DNA of 64,000 nt from Zymoseptoria tritici IPO323 (GCF_000219625.1 NC_018216.1:1364001-1428000); one strand, 5' to 3'; shown: positions 11,501 to 22,257, numbered from the stretch's first letter. Notes: generated by a model from the letters alone, not told the origin. Numbers and translations: made by a program.

Positions 11501-11769
11501 CTGGCACAGAAGTGCCCGGCAGATTCTTCTGCTCTGCCCGAAAATGTTAACTACCCCATGTCTAGCATCTTGAACAAAGTGACTAGCACAGAAGTGCCCG
11601 GCAGATTCTTCTGCTCTGCCCGAAAATGTTAACTACCCCTGTCTAGCATCTTGAACAAAGTGACTGGCACATAAGTGCCCGGCAGATTCTTCTGCTCTGC
11701 CTGAAAATGTTGACTACCCCTGTCTAGCATCTTAAACAAAGTGACTGGCACGAGTATGCCCGGCAGATT
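11501..11769. repeat. 81-bp tandem repeat (3.3 copies) at an F-box gene 3' end
   Basis: Units start at 11501, 11583, 11664 and 11745 (last one partial). Spacing is 82, 81 and 81 bp; the 82-bp unit has one extra A in CCCCATGTCT. Copies differ by only a few substitutions. 81 bp is 27 codons, so on the minus strand each unit re-encodes the same C-terminal peptide (LFKMLDRGS preceded by a PGTYVPVT-like stretch). Two units carry TAA where the third has CAA at the stop position. Confidence 0.9.
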
Positions 11770-12660
11770 ATCCAGCTCAAGTCTTTCCACTCTGCTGCCG
11801 TCTTCTTCGAAGAACAGAAGCTCTTGTTCTGAGACCACCAAATCGTCAATTTTCAAGTATTGAAGGTTGGTGCAGTCGAGTAACGTCTGGAGGAGGGCAG
11901 CAAGACGTTGATTCTCCCAGGATACGTCAGAATCCTCGCCGTCTCCCGAATCCATGTCGAGAGTAGCAGCGTTGAGGATGATTTCCTCGAGACTGTCTGA
12001 AGATCGCCGGAGAGTTCCGAGCAACAAGTCGCTCGAGACTTCGGTGTTGTATAGCGTCAGCTCTCGTAGACCAGGGAAGTGCGTGCCCACGATAGTATCT
12101 ACTATCTGTTGTCGATCGTCTTCTACTTTCGTAGTGCCGCCCATCTGGCTGCAAATCACTTTCAGGTTCAGATTCAGCTTGCATGAACTCTCGAGATTTG
12201 CGAAGATGTCTTCCAGAGCTCCAGGGGCCGGAAGCCGATAGTCATCATACATCTGCAGTTGGTGGGCCTCATGGAAGTTCTCCTGCTCGTTGTACAAGGC
12301 CTAATCCCATGGCCTGGCCATATAGGTGCTGTGAAGCATCGTTGGACCAACGTATATCTCTGACGGGCTTTCGTCTTCCCAAGGGTCCAGGCCGAAACAT
12401 ATAGCTTTGATTTTCGCCGCCAGATGCTTTCATGAGATGATGGCTCTCAGTCGCTCCATGCGATGCGGAGCCAATAAATAGCACCACAGGTGACTGACCC
12501 AGATCCTCGCCCAGTCATCGAAGACGGCGGCGTCAAAAGCCTTGCAGACAAGACGCAGATTGTGCAGGTCGAGAGCCCGCGGTTTGGGCGAGGCTGCGAA
12601 TATGAGTTGAATGTTCTCCACCGGCAGCTTCAGAACGTGGCACTCTGCTGGTGGTGACAT
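11629..12660 (-). pseudogene. F-box protein gene with two in-frame stops
   Basis: One continuous minus-strand frame from ATG at 12660. An N-terminal F-box (residues about 10-60: LKLPVENIQLIFAASPKPRA, LRLVCKAFDAAVFDDWARIW) is followed by leucine-rich-type sequence (FPGLRELTLYNTEVSSDLLL, LQYLKIDDLVVSEQELLF). The frame is broken by TGA at 12432-12430 and TAG at 12303-12301, yet the residues between and after them continue the same protein (KHLAAKIKAICFGLDPWEDE, then ALYNEQENFHEAHQLQMYDD). Both stops are one C-to-T change from CGA (Arg) and CAG (Gln). An intron removing both is possible in principle but would discard clearly coding sequence. If expressed whole it would be a substrate receptor of an SCF ubiquitin ligase. 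The C-terminus lies in the 81-bp repeat. Confidence 0.72.
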
Positions 12661-12916
12661 GCCTTCGGACTGTATGAGGACGTGAGGATGAGTTCAGAGG
12701 TGAGCGGGTTATGATAGTAAGGTACGTAGGCTTGAGAGAATAGGCTTGAGAGGAAGACGCGAAGTGTTGCTTAACCCCGAGATTTCCTGTTTCGCCCGAT
12801 TGGCTGTCGCAACATAAACTAAAGATGTCAATGTCTCCGCCGGGCATCTTGCCATCGTCCGTCCCTCACCATACCGACTACCTCTCGAGCACGACCTCCC
12901 CGTCAATCTCACCATC

Positions 12917-13282
12917 ATGTCTCCCCACGCCAGCCAAGCCCGCTCCGTCTACCGCCGTCTCCTCCGCGAACTCCCCGCTCGCACACCCTCCCTCCTCGCC
13001 AACCCATCGCCAATGCAAAAGCACATCCGCGCCGACTTCTCCGCATCGACAGACTCCGCGTCACTTCAACATCAAGCGACAAAGCCGGTGGAACGACGAC
13101 TGGAAGAGGCAGAGGAATACGTCAAGTATCTGGCTGGTCAGCGGATGTACACGACTTTGATCGAGAGGTACAATCCGGGCATGAACATGACGGAGGAGGA
13201 TCGTGTCAGGTTGACGGCGAGGAGGGTGGGAATGGATTTACCGATTGAAGTTCTCAATCAGATGGGGAAGGGCAAGAAGTGA
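12917..13282 (+). CDS. FMC1: Mitochondrial ATP synthase assembly factor, FMC1-like
   Basis: Single exon, 121 aa, LYR-type helical protein expected in the mitochondrial matrix, where FMC1 helps Atp12 assemble the F1 sector of ATP synthase. N-terminus ARSVYRRLLRELPARTPSLL matches the LYR helix (VYR in place of LYR). The C-terminal part holds the fungal FMC1 signature: YVKYLAGQRMYTTLIERYNP, GMNMTEEDRVRLTARRVGMD and LP. Ser/Thr-rich, basic start fits a matrix-targeted protein. ATG at 12917 is the first in frame; the ATG at 12825 is in a different frame. The call rests on the conserved RYNPG and RVGMDLP blocks. Confidence 0.78.
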   Translation: MSPHASQARSVYRRLLRELPARTPSLLANPSPMQKHIRADFSASTDSASLQHQATKPVERRLEEAEEYVKYLAGQRMYTTLIERYNPGMNMTEEDRVRLTARRVGMDLPIEVLNQMGKGKK

Positions 13283-13968
13283 GGTCCGGGCGGAAGTGGA
13301 AATGTACACTCCAGGGCACTCCTCTAGCTCATGAGGACTCCGTTGCTGTCGTCAGTTACTATGAAGGATGCCAGACGGGAGCCAACCAAAAGGAGAAGCT
13401 GCAACTTGACGGAACGCTTCCCCACCACTACAGCTTCGCGACACGATGCGCTGGCGTGACCATAATGCGCGGCAACATGGCCGTCGACAAAGTCACGCCA
13501 CGACAATCGAAGATTGCGATTGCAGCGAGCTCTGAGTCAGACCGGCGGAGCTGCAGCTTGAGCCATAACTGGAGCATGCATCAATGCGCCTGGTGAAGCT
13601 CAGATGGCCGAGCTAGAAAGTTGCGGTCTGGAGAAGAGCAAAGGAACAAATGCATATATACCAGTGGAGAGTGACGGCCGCTTGCACGCAGCTCGTCAGA
13701 TGGGGGCAGGAAGATGCGCTCTAAAATCACACCGAGGCGGTACAGTTTGATTGCTATGCTATTCATGCATAATCGACCTATCCTTCAAAACACCCGCTCG
13801 CATTCCGCGATCCCACCTTGTCCATCCATCATAACTTCGTAGCAAACGCGCATAACCATATCGCCATGCCTCGTGCTGTGACCAGTCTCCAATCCTTTGT
13901 GATGTCTCCCAGTCTGATCGGCGGCGCATGTTGTGTAGTGTGATCATGCGCGTCTTGTGGTTTCGTGC
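13283..13968. other. Intergenic, no gene seen
   Basis: Convergent space between FMC1 (plus) and a small minus-strand gene. Only short unsupported frames. Confidence 0.5.
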
Positions 13969-14159
13969 TCAGCGGAAGCAGTTGAGGCCGCAGAAGCGGA
14001 AACGGAAAGGAGCACGGTGAGCTCCGTGTCGGTCGACGACGATCCCGCCGCCGGCGTGCTTGCCGCCGACGCCCTGTGTTGTTGTTAGCATACGGTCTTA
14101 TCAATGATCGAGCTGGGTGGGTGGCCTACCTTGGTGTATCTGGGTCCCATGAAAGGCAT
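13969..14159 (-). CDS. Tiny two-exon protein (44 aa), unknown
   Basis: Predicted minus-strand gene: exon 1 14159-14130 encodes MPFMGPRYTK, a 56-nt intron follows with a good donor (GTAGGC), a branch-point-like GCTAAC and a CACAG acceptor, and exon 2 14073-13969 encodes a Gly/His/Arg-rich end (GVGGKHAGGG, VVDRHGAHRAPFRFRF, CGLNCFR). Evidence is the clean splice signals joining two frames in phase 0 and the biased, non-random composition. The protein is strongly basic and has no signal peptide. I do not recognise a family, and chance cannot be ruled out for such a short frame. Confidence 0.42.
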
Positions 14160-15181
14160 TGTGATTGATTGCTTGTGTGTGTGTTCGTGGAAGTGGTGTT
14201 GTTGGAGTAGTTGTCTTGTGATGGAGGTGTTGTGTAACAGGATCGTATCTGCTCTGGGTGGATGTAGGAGCTTTATGTATGTTTGGCAGGTCTTGCACTC
14301 GCTCCTGACCACGATCGACGACAATCGGATTCAGCCACACAATACTGCGCCCTCCACATCATCTGGCAGGCGATCTGGCCATGAACAAACAGGATATCCT
14401 TGCTTTCACACTCTTGGCTCCCTTGGCACCACGAGCTTGCCAGCTGATCGTGTATAAAGACCGTCATAGGTGTGGCTGAAACAAGGAAAGTGAGGTGTGC
14501 ACTATCTCGATCGTACTTTTCAACCTCGTGCTCGCTTACTGCGGTACACATGGCATCTCCAACACAACTTTTGCTGGTCGTGGACCCTTCCAGTGAGCGC
14601 TTTGAAGTTGCTGAAGAACGTCGCTGATCTTGGCTGGACTGCACTGTTTCTCAATTGTGAACGTGTCTCAAAACCAGCATGAACTGATGAGCCTCATGGA
14701 CACGAAACCCCTCAGCCTCCTCTCGACTCCACGTTTTCGAAGACCACAGCCTCCTCTCTCTCACGTTTCTCGTGATTGTAAGAGGTGGCATGACTGCTGG
14801 CGTCAGAAGTCGAAGTGCTGGACTATGAGCGGTGATTCCATCTTGCTAAGCCCATGTCATAATCGGAATAGAAAATGTGGCGGCCCAGTCTTCACGTGCG
14901 TACGGTGAGAGCCTGGATGATAGAGAAGCAGCAGACACGCAGAGGCGGCAGAGCTCCTGGAGAGCTCCTCGAAGGAGTGGTCAACAACGATTAGCTCTCT
15001 TGGCTCGGTACGATCTACGGCTTGCCGACGCCGAGGCTGTGGCCTCTCTTCGTGCCGACGTTCTTGAAGATCTTTCGGCGGAAGCAAGAACATCGATGCT
15101 ATCCGTCATATCGCCATCCAATCGCCAATTGACACCGGAAACGATCTGAAACACGAGGTCTTTCTACACGACTCCTCAAGC
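14160..15181. other. Intergenic, about 1 kb, no gene seen
   Basis: Divergent space between the tiny minus-strand gene and the GST-like gene. The open frame at 14877-15149 begins with GTG and has no recognisable content. Confidence 0.5.
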
Positions 15182-16425
15182 ATGTCAAGCACCCAGGTGC
15201 CCAACGAGATCGTCCTTTTCTGGTACCCCTCGTCTCCCTACGGAAGTACGTGCCTCCTATATTTGTGCTATATCTCCCACGTGGGACAGCGGGCTGTAAC
15301 TCTAACGAATCCTGTAGGGCGAATGACATGGTATCTTGCTCTTCGCAACATTCCGTACGCAGAATGTGTAAGCCTATGTCGTGTCCCAGTTGACAATACA
15401 CCACCCAGACTGACAAGCCGTCTATGCATAGATCCAACCACACATTCTCCCTCGCCCGACTCTTGATGCATTAGGTCTCAAGTACCGCCGCTCGCCAGTA
15501 ATGGCTATCGGCCGTGATCTCTACGTCGACACGCGACTAATGATTGCAAAACTGGAGCAAATGTTCCCGCCATCGGCAGAACACCCTGCTCTCTCGACTC
15601 CAGAGACAGCCGGCGTGGCGAGCTTGCTGCAAAAGTTGACGATCGAAGGAAGCGTGTTTCGGGAAGTCGTCAAGCAGATGCCGTCTGCCGTGTGGAAGGA
15701 TCCCAAGTTTGCTAAGGATCGAGCTGAATTCATGCCGGAGTCGGGAATGAAGACTGATGGCAAGACGACGCGCGCCGAGGGCATTACGCATATGCGGGCG
15801 ATGTTTGCGATTATTGAGTCGATGTTTGCCGATGGCAGGGAGTGGATTGCTGGAACGGAGAAGCTTTCGTTGGCGGACCTTGAAGGTGAGTAATTGGAAG
15901 CTGGCTTTGTCCTGCTTGTTGGAGTATTCAGCTTATGGCATCACAGGATTGTGGGCAATCGACTGGTTCATCAAGGACTTGAGAGCCAGCACGGACTACT
16001 TCACCGCGGGAAAGTACCCAAAACTCTTCGCCTGGCGAGACAGATTCCGGGCTGTCTTGAAGCAAGCGAGAGAGCAAGCGCCTAAAGCCGTGTCGCTTAA
16101 GGGCGAGGATGCTGTGAAGTTTGTCACTTCGGCAAGCTTCACCGACCAGGCAACGACAATTGATGAAAGTGATCCGTTGAACCTCAAGCAAGGTGCTACA
16201 GTGGAGCTGTATCCGACCGATGGCGGTGGTTATACACACCAAGTAAGCAGTCGCCCGCAAGCAAACATACATTCGCTGACAGAATATCAGGATCACGGTA
16301 AACTGGTCAAGTTGACCAAGGACGAGGTCGCCATTGCCATTCAAGCAAAGTCAGGCGAGGAGATACGTGTTCATGCTCCACGATGGCAGTTCAGAGTGCG
16401 AGCCGTTGACGCTGCAAAGCTATAG
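15182..16425 (+). CDS. Glutathione S-transferase-like protein
   Basis: Cytosolic thioredoxin-fold/GST-like protein. Five exons (15182-15245, 15318-15367, 15432-15885, 15947-16242, 16291-16425) give 332 aa. The thioredoxin-like half reads IVLFWYPSSPYG, then RMTWYLALRNIPY, QPHILPRP and SPVMAIGRDLYVDTRLMIAK, which matches the GST pattern of an N-terminal Ser/Pro-Tyr active-site loop, a cis-Pro (ILPRP) and a DT glutathione contact. The helical half contains LSLADLEG and WAIDWFIKDLR. An additional C-terminal domain with VELYPTDGG and LVKLTKDEVAI follows, as in fungal proteins with a GST plus DUF7962-like tail. The last intron is only 48 nt, a multiple of three and stop-free, so retention would insert 16 aa. 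Substrate unknown. Confidence 0.82.
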
Positions 16426-17809
16426 CCGGGGTCGAGCAAAGCGTGAACGGAATCGGAAATTGAATGGGCAGCAGTGTGCCAGCGGTCCGGACCATGTTCG
16501 TCTGACCGCAGCAGCCTGAACATGTCCAGGCTGCCTGGCTCTGCGGATATTCTATGCAACGCATGCATGCATTCTCTAGTCCGACAGCTGCGTGCGAGGC
16601 AAAGGCGAACAAATGGACGATGTCCACGACTGCTCACGGCTGTCAACTTTTGGCGAAAGGCTGTCTGTCGGCAGCAAAGCATTTCTAGGCAAACAAACTT
16701 GCTATTTGTACGAGTTCTGACGAGAGGCGTGAGGCTATATTGCATATTCAAGCTCATAGTCTCTGCCGTCACAACGGATCGAAAGGCACCGCTGTGGCAA
16801 TAGTGAACGGGTTTGCATCTGTCGAGTGCCAATATGTGAGTTACCATTCACAATTCGCGGGTCGAGGACCAGGACGTGGGTCGATGAAAAGGCGACCGGT
16901 CGGGTCTTAAGCGATAGATGGCTCCCCAATAAGGCCGGCTGCTTGGTTGCTGCCCAACCTGCCTTGCCACGTCGCCGACCAATGAAGATGCCCAACAGCA
17001 CTGCCATCGTCACCGTGAGGAGCTCGCCTGCATGCTGTCAAATCTTTGCTATACGCTGACGATGCGTTCACCGCCCCGTGGTCTGTCTATTCCGTCTTCT
17101 AGATCGTACCCGCAAAGTGTGTTCCCAGCGTGCAGACCGCTCGAGGTACGGGAAGCTCCAATACCGACACGGCAAAGACCACCACCACAACGATTGCCAT
17201 AGCCAAGGAGAACTCAAAGGATCCTCACGCACGTCAACCCACAGAGCAGCACAGCCTGGAATTGGTTGGTGGTGGTGGAGCAATCCACGCCGTGTTGTTC
17301 GCTGAGCTCGGTCTCACTCTTCAGCGAAAGTCAGCGGCGCTTGGGCGCTTGGGTTCCCGGGGTCGCACCTTCCTTTCCCCGGGCGCCTTTGGGCCTCCAC
17401 CTACTCGCGCACTTCACATCATATCGTCTTCCTTCTTTTGTTTCACCTCACCTCACTACTCTCTACCCGTTTCACCTCGCAATACACCACGTGCCGCCCC
17501 AAAGGATATTTTCTATCACTCCGCCGCGTCGGTCTCGCCTTCTACGTGGTCCAACGCGAGCATTTGAGTGACTGCCCGCCCGTGGGGAATCAGGATCCTT
17601 GCCTTTTGCTTCAGCTGCCGTCGCAACTGTGTGTGTTTGGATTGCCCATGCCAGCTGTCTTGCTATACCACACCCGGACTCATCCAGGAGTGCCTCATTG
17701 TGCTTCCAAGGCCACCGCCATCAGTGATTTCCATCATACCACGGATAGGACAGACCAGCCCTCTTGGAACCAGCAGAGCGCCCCACAGCTCCCACACTGA
17801 CCGGCAGCC
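16426..17809. other. Long 5' flank of the RfeG-like gene
   Basis: About 1.4 kb without a supported gene. The part from about 17400 to 17570 is rich in C/T tracts (CACCTCACCTCACTACTC and similar), a common feature of fungal promoters and 5' leaders, so it probably belongs to the downstream gene. Confidence 0.5.
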
Positions 17810-19222
17810 ATGCCTCAGGAAATCGCGCGACAGTGGTTCATCCCAGGCGACGGCATCGACCGTCATGTCATTTCCGCCGACATCCAGAGATACCTTGGGA
17901 ACGATGCGACCGTCCGACCCGGACTCGGAACAGGCGAGAACCAGGTCAGCCCATCCGGCGCAACCTGTGGTGTGTCGAACGTGTGAATGCTTACTCTTCG
18001 CCAGGGCGTCCAAGGATACTGGATCAAGGCCTATCGCAACCTCACATCTGTATGCGCCTCTCACGGCTCACCATCCACGGTCCCGTACTGACCCGCCACA
18101 CAGGCCATGATCGCAGATTTGCGCGCAGATTCCGCCCGATGGAGACAAGAGCAGCGCCAGACAGGCACAAGAGGTAGTGACAGCCCACATGAACATATTC
18201 TATCAGGGATCACAGTACCTGACGTATGTCTAGAATCATATGTTGGTTCCTCAACGTATAATGCATCCAGTGCCAGCCGCACCGTGCAAAACCGCCGCGA
18301 TGGAGGAGACTCGCCCTCGTTGGAAGGACCATATGGACTGCCGCCATCGTCGCGGGATAGAATACCAGTGGATACCAGAATGGATACGCGCATGGACACG
18401 CGCATGGACACCAGGATGCAGATCGATCCGCCGCAGCCGCAAAGCAGAGGATACCCAGCGGAGAATCGTGCTACTTTCCAACCCGACGGCAGAGCATTCC
18501 CTTCTGATAGCAGAGGGTACGCGCCAGATGGTAGGTCTTCATATCAACCAGAGGCACCCATGCCGTCCGGATATGGTGGACGTCCTCCCGTATCGGCTGC
18601 GTATCGCGAAGAGCCCAGGTTCGCGCCCTCATACCCACCTTCCAGTGATGGAGCTCCGCCCGGTTACGTGAGACAAGGCCAATATTTTGTTCCCATCACG
18701 CAGTATGAGCCCGCGCCATCTATACCCAGTAGATCGGACCCATATGGAGCATCCGGAGGATTTGGTGGCCAGCCGCAACAAAGGAGCGAGGCCAGAGATC
18801 CGAGAGACCCTAGGTACCAACAGCCAGAGTATGCGGACCCCAGGGATCCACGGTATGCCTACCCCAGTCCAGCGGCCACAGTGTCATCGGTCACCGCTCG
18901 AGACCGAGACCCCATGACTGCGCCTCAACAACCAAGGTTCGCATCTTGAGAGGCTTGCATTTTGTCTATTATCGGTTTACTGACATTTACAGTCCATATG
19001 GCACTATGCCGTCGCAATCGTACGATCAGTACGGTGGTAGACGTAAGTGTCCACGATTCTTTCCTCCCTTTCTGACCTTTGAGCTGTACTGATCCGCCCA
19101 CTTCAGCAGCACCGAGCAATCCCGCACCACCGGCGCCGACTTCCTCAAAGCGTAATCGACAAAGTGTCTTCGGAGGGCTGGGAAGCCGTTCCAGCGACTC
19201 CGATCGTCGTAGCAGACGATAG
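17810..19222 (+). CDS. Fungal conserved protein resembling RfeG
   Basis: Five-exon model (17810-17944, 18005-18049, 18104-18936, 18993-19042, 19107-19222), 392 aa, all phases consistent. The N-terminal block EIARQWFIPGDGIDRHVISA, YLGNDATVRPG, then GYWIKAYRNLTS and AMIADLRADSARWRQEQ is a strongly conserved fungal module I associate with proteins annotated as transcription factor RfeG; its biochemical role is not established from sequence. The rest is low-complexity, Pro/Tyr/Gly/Arg-rich (including a four-fold DTRM repeat near 18370-18420), ending in a basic Ser/Arg tail. Donors GTCAGC (17945) and GTTCGC (18937) are unusual. Inference: a disordered nuclear or RNA/DNA-associated protein. Confidence 0.7.
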
Positions 19223-20108
19223 TTCAGATCTTCTCCTATCTGGCCTATCCTGCCACGATCGGACTTGGGGTATCATGCTTGCGCCTCGCCGTACGACAGG
19301 ACATGGATGCCACCTCCATCGGACAGGATCTCCATATTCTCGGTGCAACTTGGACTGTGCTTGGTGTCCCACGATATGCGCTCCTGCCAACCGGCTTGGA
19401 CAATGACAATAGGCTCGTCTCGTCCCTTCCCGGACGACATGGCCACTCGAGCATGCGTCCAAATGGATCCGAACATTGTGAACATTATCGCTTGAGACTA
19501 TACCACTGCCCTTGCTCGGGACCTCAAGGAGCCACCAACAAAATGGATTGAAGGAGCGTTTACTAGCGAAAAATGAAAGCAAGCCTGCGTTTCTCGTTCG
19601 ATACCCCGATGTATGGCACGTAACCGGAGCCTTCCCTTCATGTTGCCATGGATTGCGATTTGATATTTTGAAATGATTTTGCGAGGTGTGGACTTGCATG
19701 CAGCAGCAGGCTGCGTTGAACATGGTCTGGAGAAATTTCTTTCTTGATCTAGGTCTCGTGTCTGCTATTGGAGGACGACGACGAGCAACGCGGAACGATC
19801 TCGTCGATATGTGGTATGAAACGGAATGAAAATCCTCTAATGCGTGTTGCGGGAAGCAAGGAATGGACATTTCGAATATTACCGATTCCAGAGACTCTGC
19901 CATGACTCGCGACTATGGCGCCGGACGCCCCGTTATGATTGTGTCGATGCAGCGTCCATGGTTGTTGAATTTGACTCGAGGCGGACTTCGCTAATGCAGT
20001 GCTGCGGCACGACCGGCGAGCGGCACCAGATTGATCGCTCTGCATTCCATGACATCCTACAGCACCAACATACACTTCCACCCCAACCCTGCTCCTCCAT
20101 CTCCACCT
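19223..20108. other. Convergent intergenic space, no gene seen
   Basis: Between the RfeG-like gene (plus) and arylamine N-acetyltransferase (minus). Overlapping short frames on both strands have no recognisable domain; the 5' part is probably 3' UTR. Confidence 0.5.
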
Positions 20109-21104
20109 CTAATCCCGCTCCGGCAACGCCCTTCCATGTCCCAACGCCGCCGCTGTGCCCTCAATCGCCTCCCGATCCTCCGCCTCAAACGTCACTCCAA
20201 AATACATCTCCAACGCACTGACCCTCTCCTCTTCACTCTGAAAGTGCCACTCAACAACCTTCTTCCCGTTCCGTCTCCATTTCAACACATTCTGATTCAA
20301 TGTAATCGCGCCATCAATCTCTCCTTCCAACGAACTTTCCGAGGGCGAGCCTGTGCCGCTGGATCCGTTGCGTTCCTGGGAGGTCGTAAAGCGCACGGCG
20401 ACGACTTTGTGCGTGAAGAAGGTGTGCCGTGATGTCGAGGGGGCAAAGTTCATGGACGAGATGTCTTCGGGCGTGAATTCGAGTTCGGAGAAACAGTAGC
20501 ATGGGACCCAGGGTGCGTTGTCGTCGAAGCGGGATTCGTAGATCCAGAATTTTTGGGCGGTGAGGTTTTGGGCGAGAGATTGGTAGACGACACGCATCTC
20601 GGCGGGAGCGACTTGGGGATGCTCGGTGCCGTCTGAGAGCGGGATGGGTCGACATGGTCCCGGTCCGCCGAAGCCGGTGTCGACGAGGTGCTGAGTGGAG
20701 TTGACTGTGACGAGGTTGACGACGTGGGTCCAGCCGCCGTATGACTTTTTGGGAGCGGCGTAGATGCGGGCGCCGGTGAGGTAGACGTCGAAGCCGAGAC
20801 TGAGGAGGACGGTGTGGAAAAAGAGATTCACTTCCATGCAATACCCGCCGCGGCCGGGATGGCGAACGATTTTCTTGAAGAGGTGTCTTGGAGTGACGTG
20901 GACAACGGCGTGCCAGGAGTAGTGCTGGACGAGGTTGTCCCAGGGGACTTTGCAGAGTTGATGTTTTGTTAGGAGAGTGAGATAGTCGAGTTTTTGGTCT
21001 TCAGAGAGAGTGCTGATGTTGTAGATGCGCTTTGAGGAGGGGACACAGACGCGGTTGAAGTACTCCTCGAGCTCCTCGCGGGTGTATCGTGTTCTGGCTG
21101 TCAT
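20109..21104 (-). CDS. Arylamine N-acetyltransferase
   Basis: Cytosolic acetyl- (or malonyl-) CoA:arylamine N-acyltransferase, which in fungi can detoxify aromatic amines and plant-derived benzoxazolinone breakdown products. Single exon of 331 aa from ATG at 21104; the longer upstream frame lacks a better ATG. The Cys-His-Asp catalytic triad is complete: Cys89 in RGGYCMEVN, His127 in GGWTHVVNLV and Asp142 in HLVDTGFGG. Other family blocks are VPWDNLVQHY, LLSLGFDVYLTGARIY and FYVYES-like FWIYESRFDDNAP. A Ser/Gly-rich loop near residues 255-270 and the C-terminal NQNVLKWRRNG segment are as in fungal NATs. Which acyl-CoA and amine it uses cannot be told. Confidence 0.92.
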   Translation of the reverse strand: MTARTRYTREELEEYFNRVCVPSSKRIYNISTLSEDQKLDYLTLLTKHQLCKVPWDNLVQHYSWHAVVHVTPRHLFKKIVRHPGRGGYCMEVNLFFHTVLLSLGFDVYLTGARIYAAPKKSYGGWTHVVNLVTVNSTQHLVDTGFGGPGPCRPIPLSDGTEHPQVAPAEMRVVYQSLAQNLTAQKFWIYESRFDDNAPWVPCYCFSELEFTPEDISSMNFAPSTSRHTFFTHKVVAVRFTTSQERNGSSGTGSPSESSLEGEIDGAITLNQNVLKWRRNGKKVVEWHFQSEEERVSALEMYFGVTFEAEDREAIEGTAAALGHGRALPERD

Positions 21105-21789
21105 TTTGATTTCTTGAGCTCGTTCTCGACAATGGTTTGATGCTCTGATCTGGTGATGGAACGGTGAAGGAGGAAGAAAATGGAGTGGAAGCGCTAGGAT
21201 ATTTACCTCGAGGTGCCTGTCGAAGCCGGCGGGACGCCATCGGTTGACGTACACTCATATGTTCCTTGAAGGTAGGACTCAAGAGGTCGTCACCGAGACG
21301 TGACTTGTGTCGTCCAGCTACGGAACAAACAGGACCACGATAGATGTCCAGTGGGATCGCAATAGATCCATCTTGCGAAGGCGTTGAAGAAAGGACCTTC
21401 GATCTCGGTCGGTCCGGACGAACTCAAATGCCGATAATTCTAGAGCATCAGGGATGTTTCGAAGTGTAATGAGATGAGTGGCCTGGTTGTGGTGTATATG
21501 GCTTCTTCAGGGTCAGCAAAAGCGCGGTCGATGGAGGATTTCGACCAGAACATGTCTCGATCAATGGAGAGGAAGAAAACGGCTTCTGATGACAGCAAGG
21601 AATCTCGTTCACGATTCACGGTCACGCCTGCTCCCTCGCGTCCAAACGCCATGACGACACGGCGTTGGCCAGCTTCAGCTTCAGCTTCAAGGTCCATCTT
21701 CCAGCAACACACAAGACACAGCGCCTCCTAATCCTCCGCCTCAACGACTACGGGAACCAGGACCGTAACACCAGTCTCTCATACGAAAC
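21105..21789. other. Divergent intergenic space
   Basis: Shared upstream region of the NAT gene (minus) and the DUF4267 gene (plus). A short plus-strand ATG frame at 21474-21731 (85 aa) is Ser/Arg-rich and looks random; I do not call it. Confidence 0.45.
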
Positions 21790-22257
21790 ATGGCCTCCCA
21801 ATACCAAGGTCCCGGCGCAACTCTCTGGGCACACATGCCTCCCCCCGCCGAATGCCTCGCAATCCTAGTCGGCTGCGCAGAAGTCGTCGTCTTCGGCCTC
21901 GGCGGCCTCGCCAACCCCTCCGACTTCTCCAACGGCTACGGCCTCCCCATCGACGCAGCGACCGAGGGCGTTCAAGCCACTCAGTCACAAAAGACCCAAA
22001 GCGCACTCGTCAAAGCCATCGCTTCCCGACACGTGCAGAACGGCGCGCTGATCTTGACGTTTGGGTTGTACACCAGGAATCGCACGGCGTTGGGGTTCGC
22101 CGTGGCGTATAGTGCTATTTCGGCGCTCGCGGATACGTTGCTGGTGAAGAATAATGGGGTGGATTCATTGGCGGGTGGGCATGTGATTGCTGCGTTGAAT
22201 TCGTTGTTGGTTGGTGGAGCGTTGCTTTACTGGAAAAGAGATGATAAGATATGGTGA
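21790..22257 (+). CDS. DUF4267 family small membrane protein
   Basis: Single exon, 155 aa, starting MASQYQGPG. Hydrophobic segments at about residues 24-42, 85-100, 105-120 and 130-147 predict four membrane helices. The pattern of a glycine-rich first helix (FGLGGLANPSDF), a DAATEG loop, a central RHVQNGALILTFGLYTRNR segment and a final GGHVIAALNSLLVGGALLYW fits the fungal DUF4267 family. Function is unknown; membrane location is inferred only from hydropathy. No signal peptide. Confidence 0.72.
   Translation: MASQYQGPGATLWAHMPPPAECLAILVGCAEVVVFGLGGLANPSDFSNGYGLPIDAATEGVQATQSQKTQSALVKAIASRHVQNGALILTFGLYTRNRTALGFAVAYSAISALADTLLVKNNGVDSLAGGHVIAALNSLLVGGALLYWKRDDKIW

Noticed and set aside
20314..20841. 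Long Arg/His/Pro-rich minus frame inside the NAT gene
   Set aside because: It is an out-of-frame shadow of the arylamine N-acetyltransferase coding sequence.
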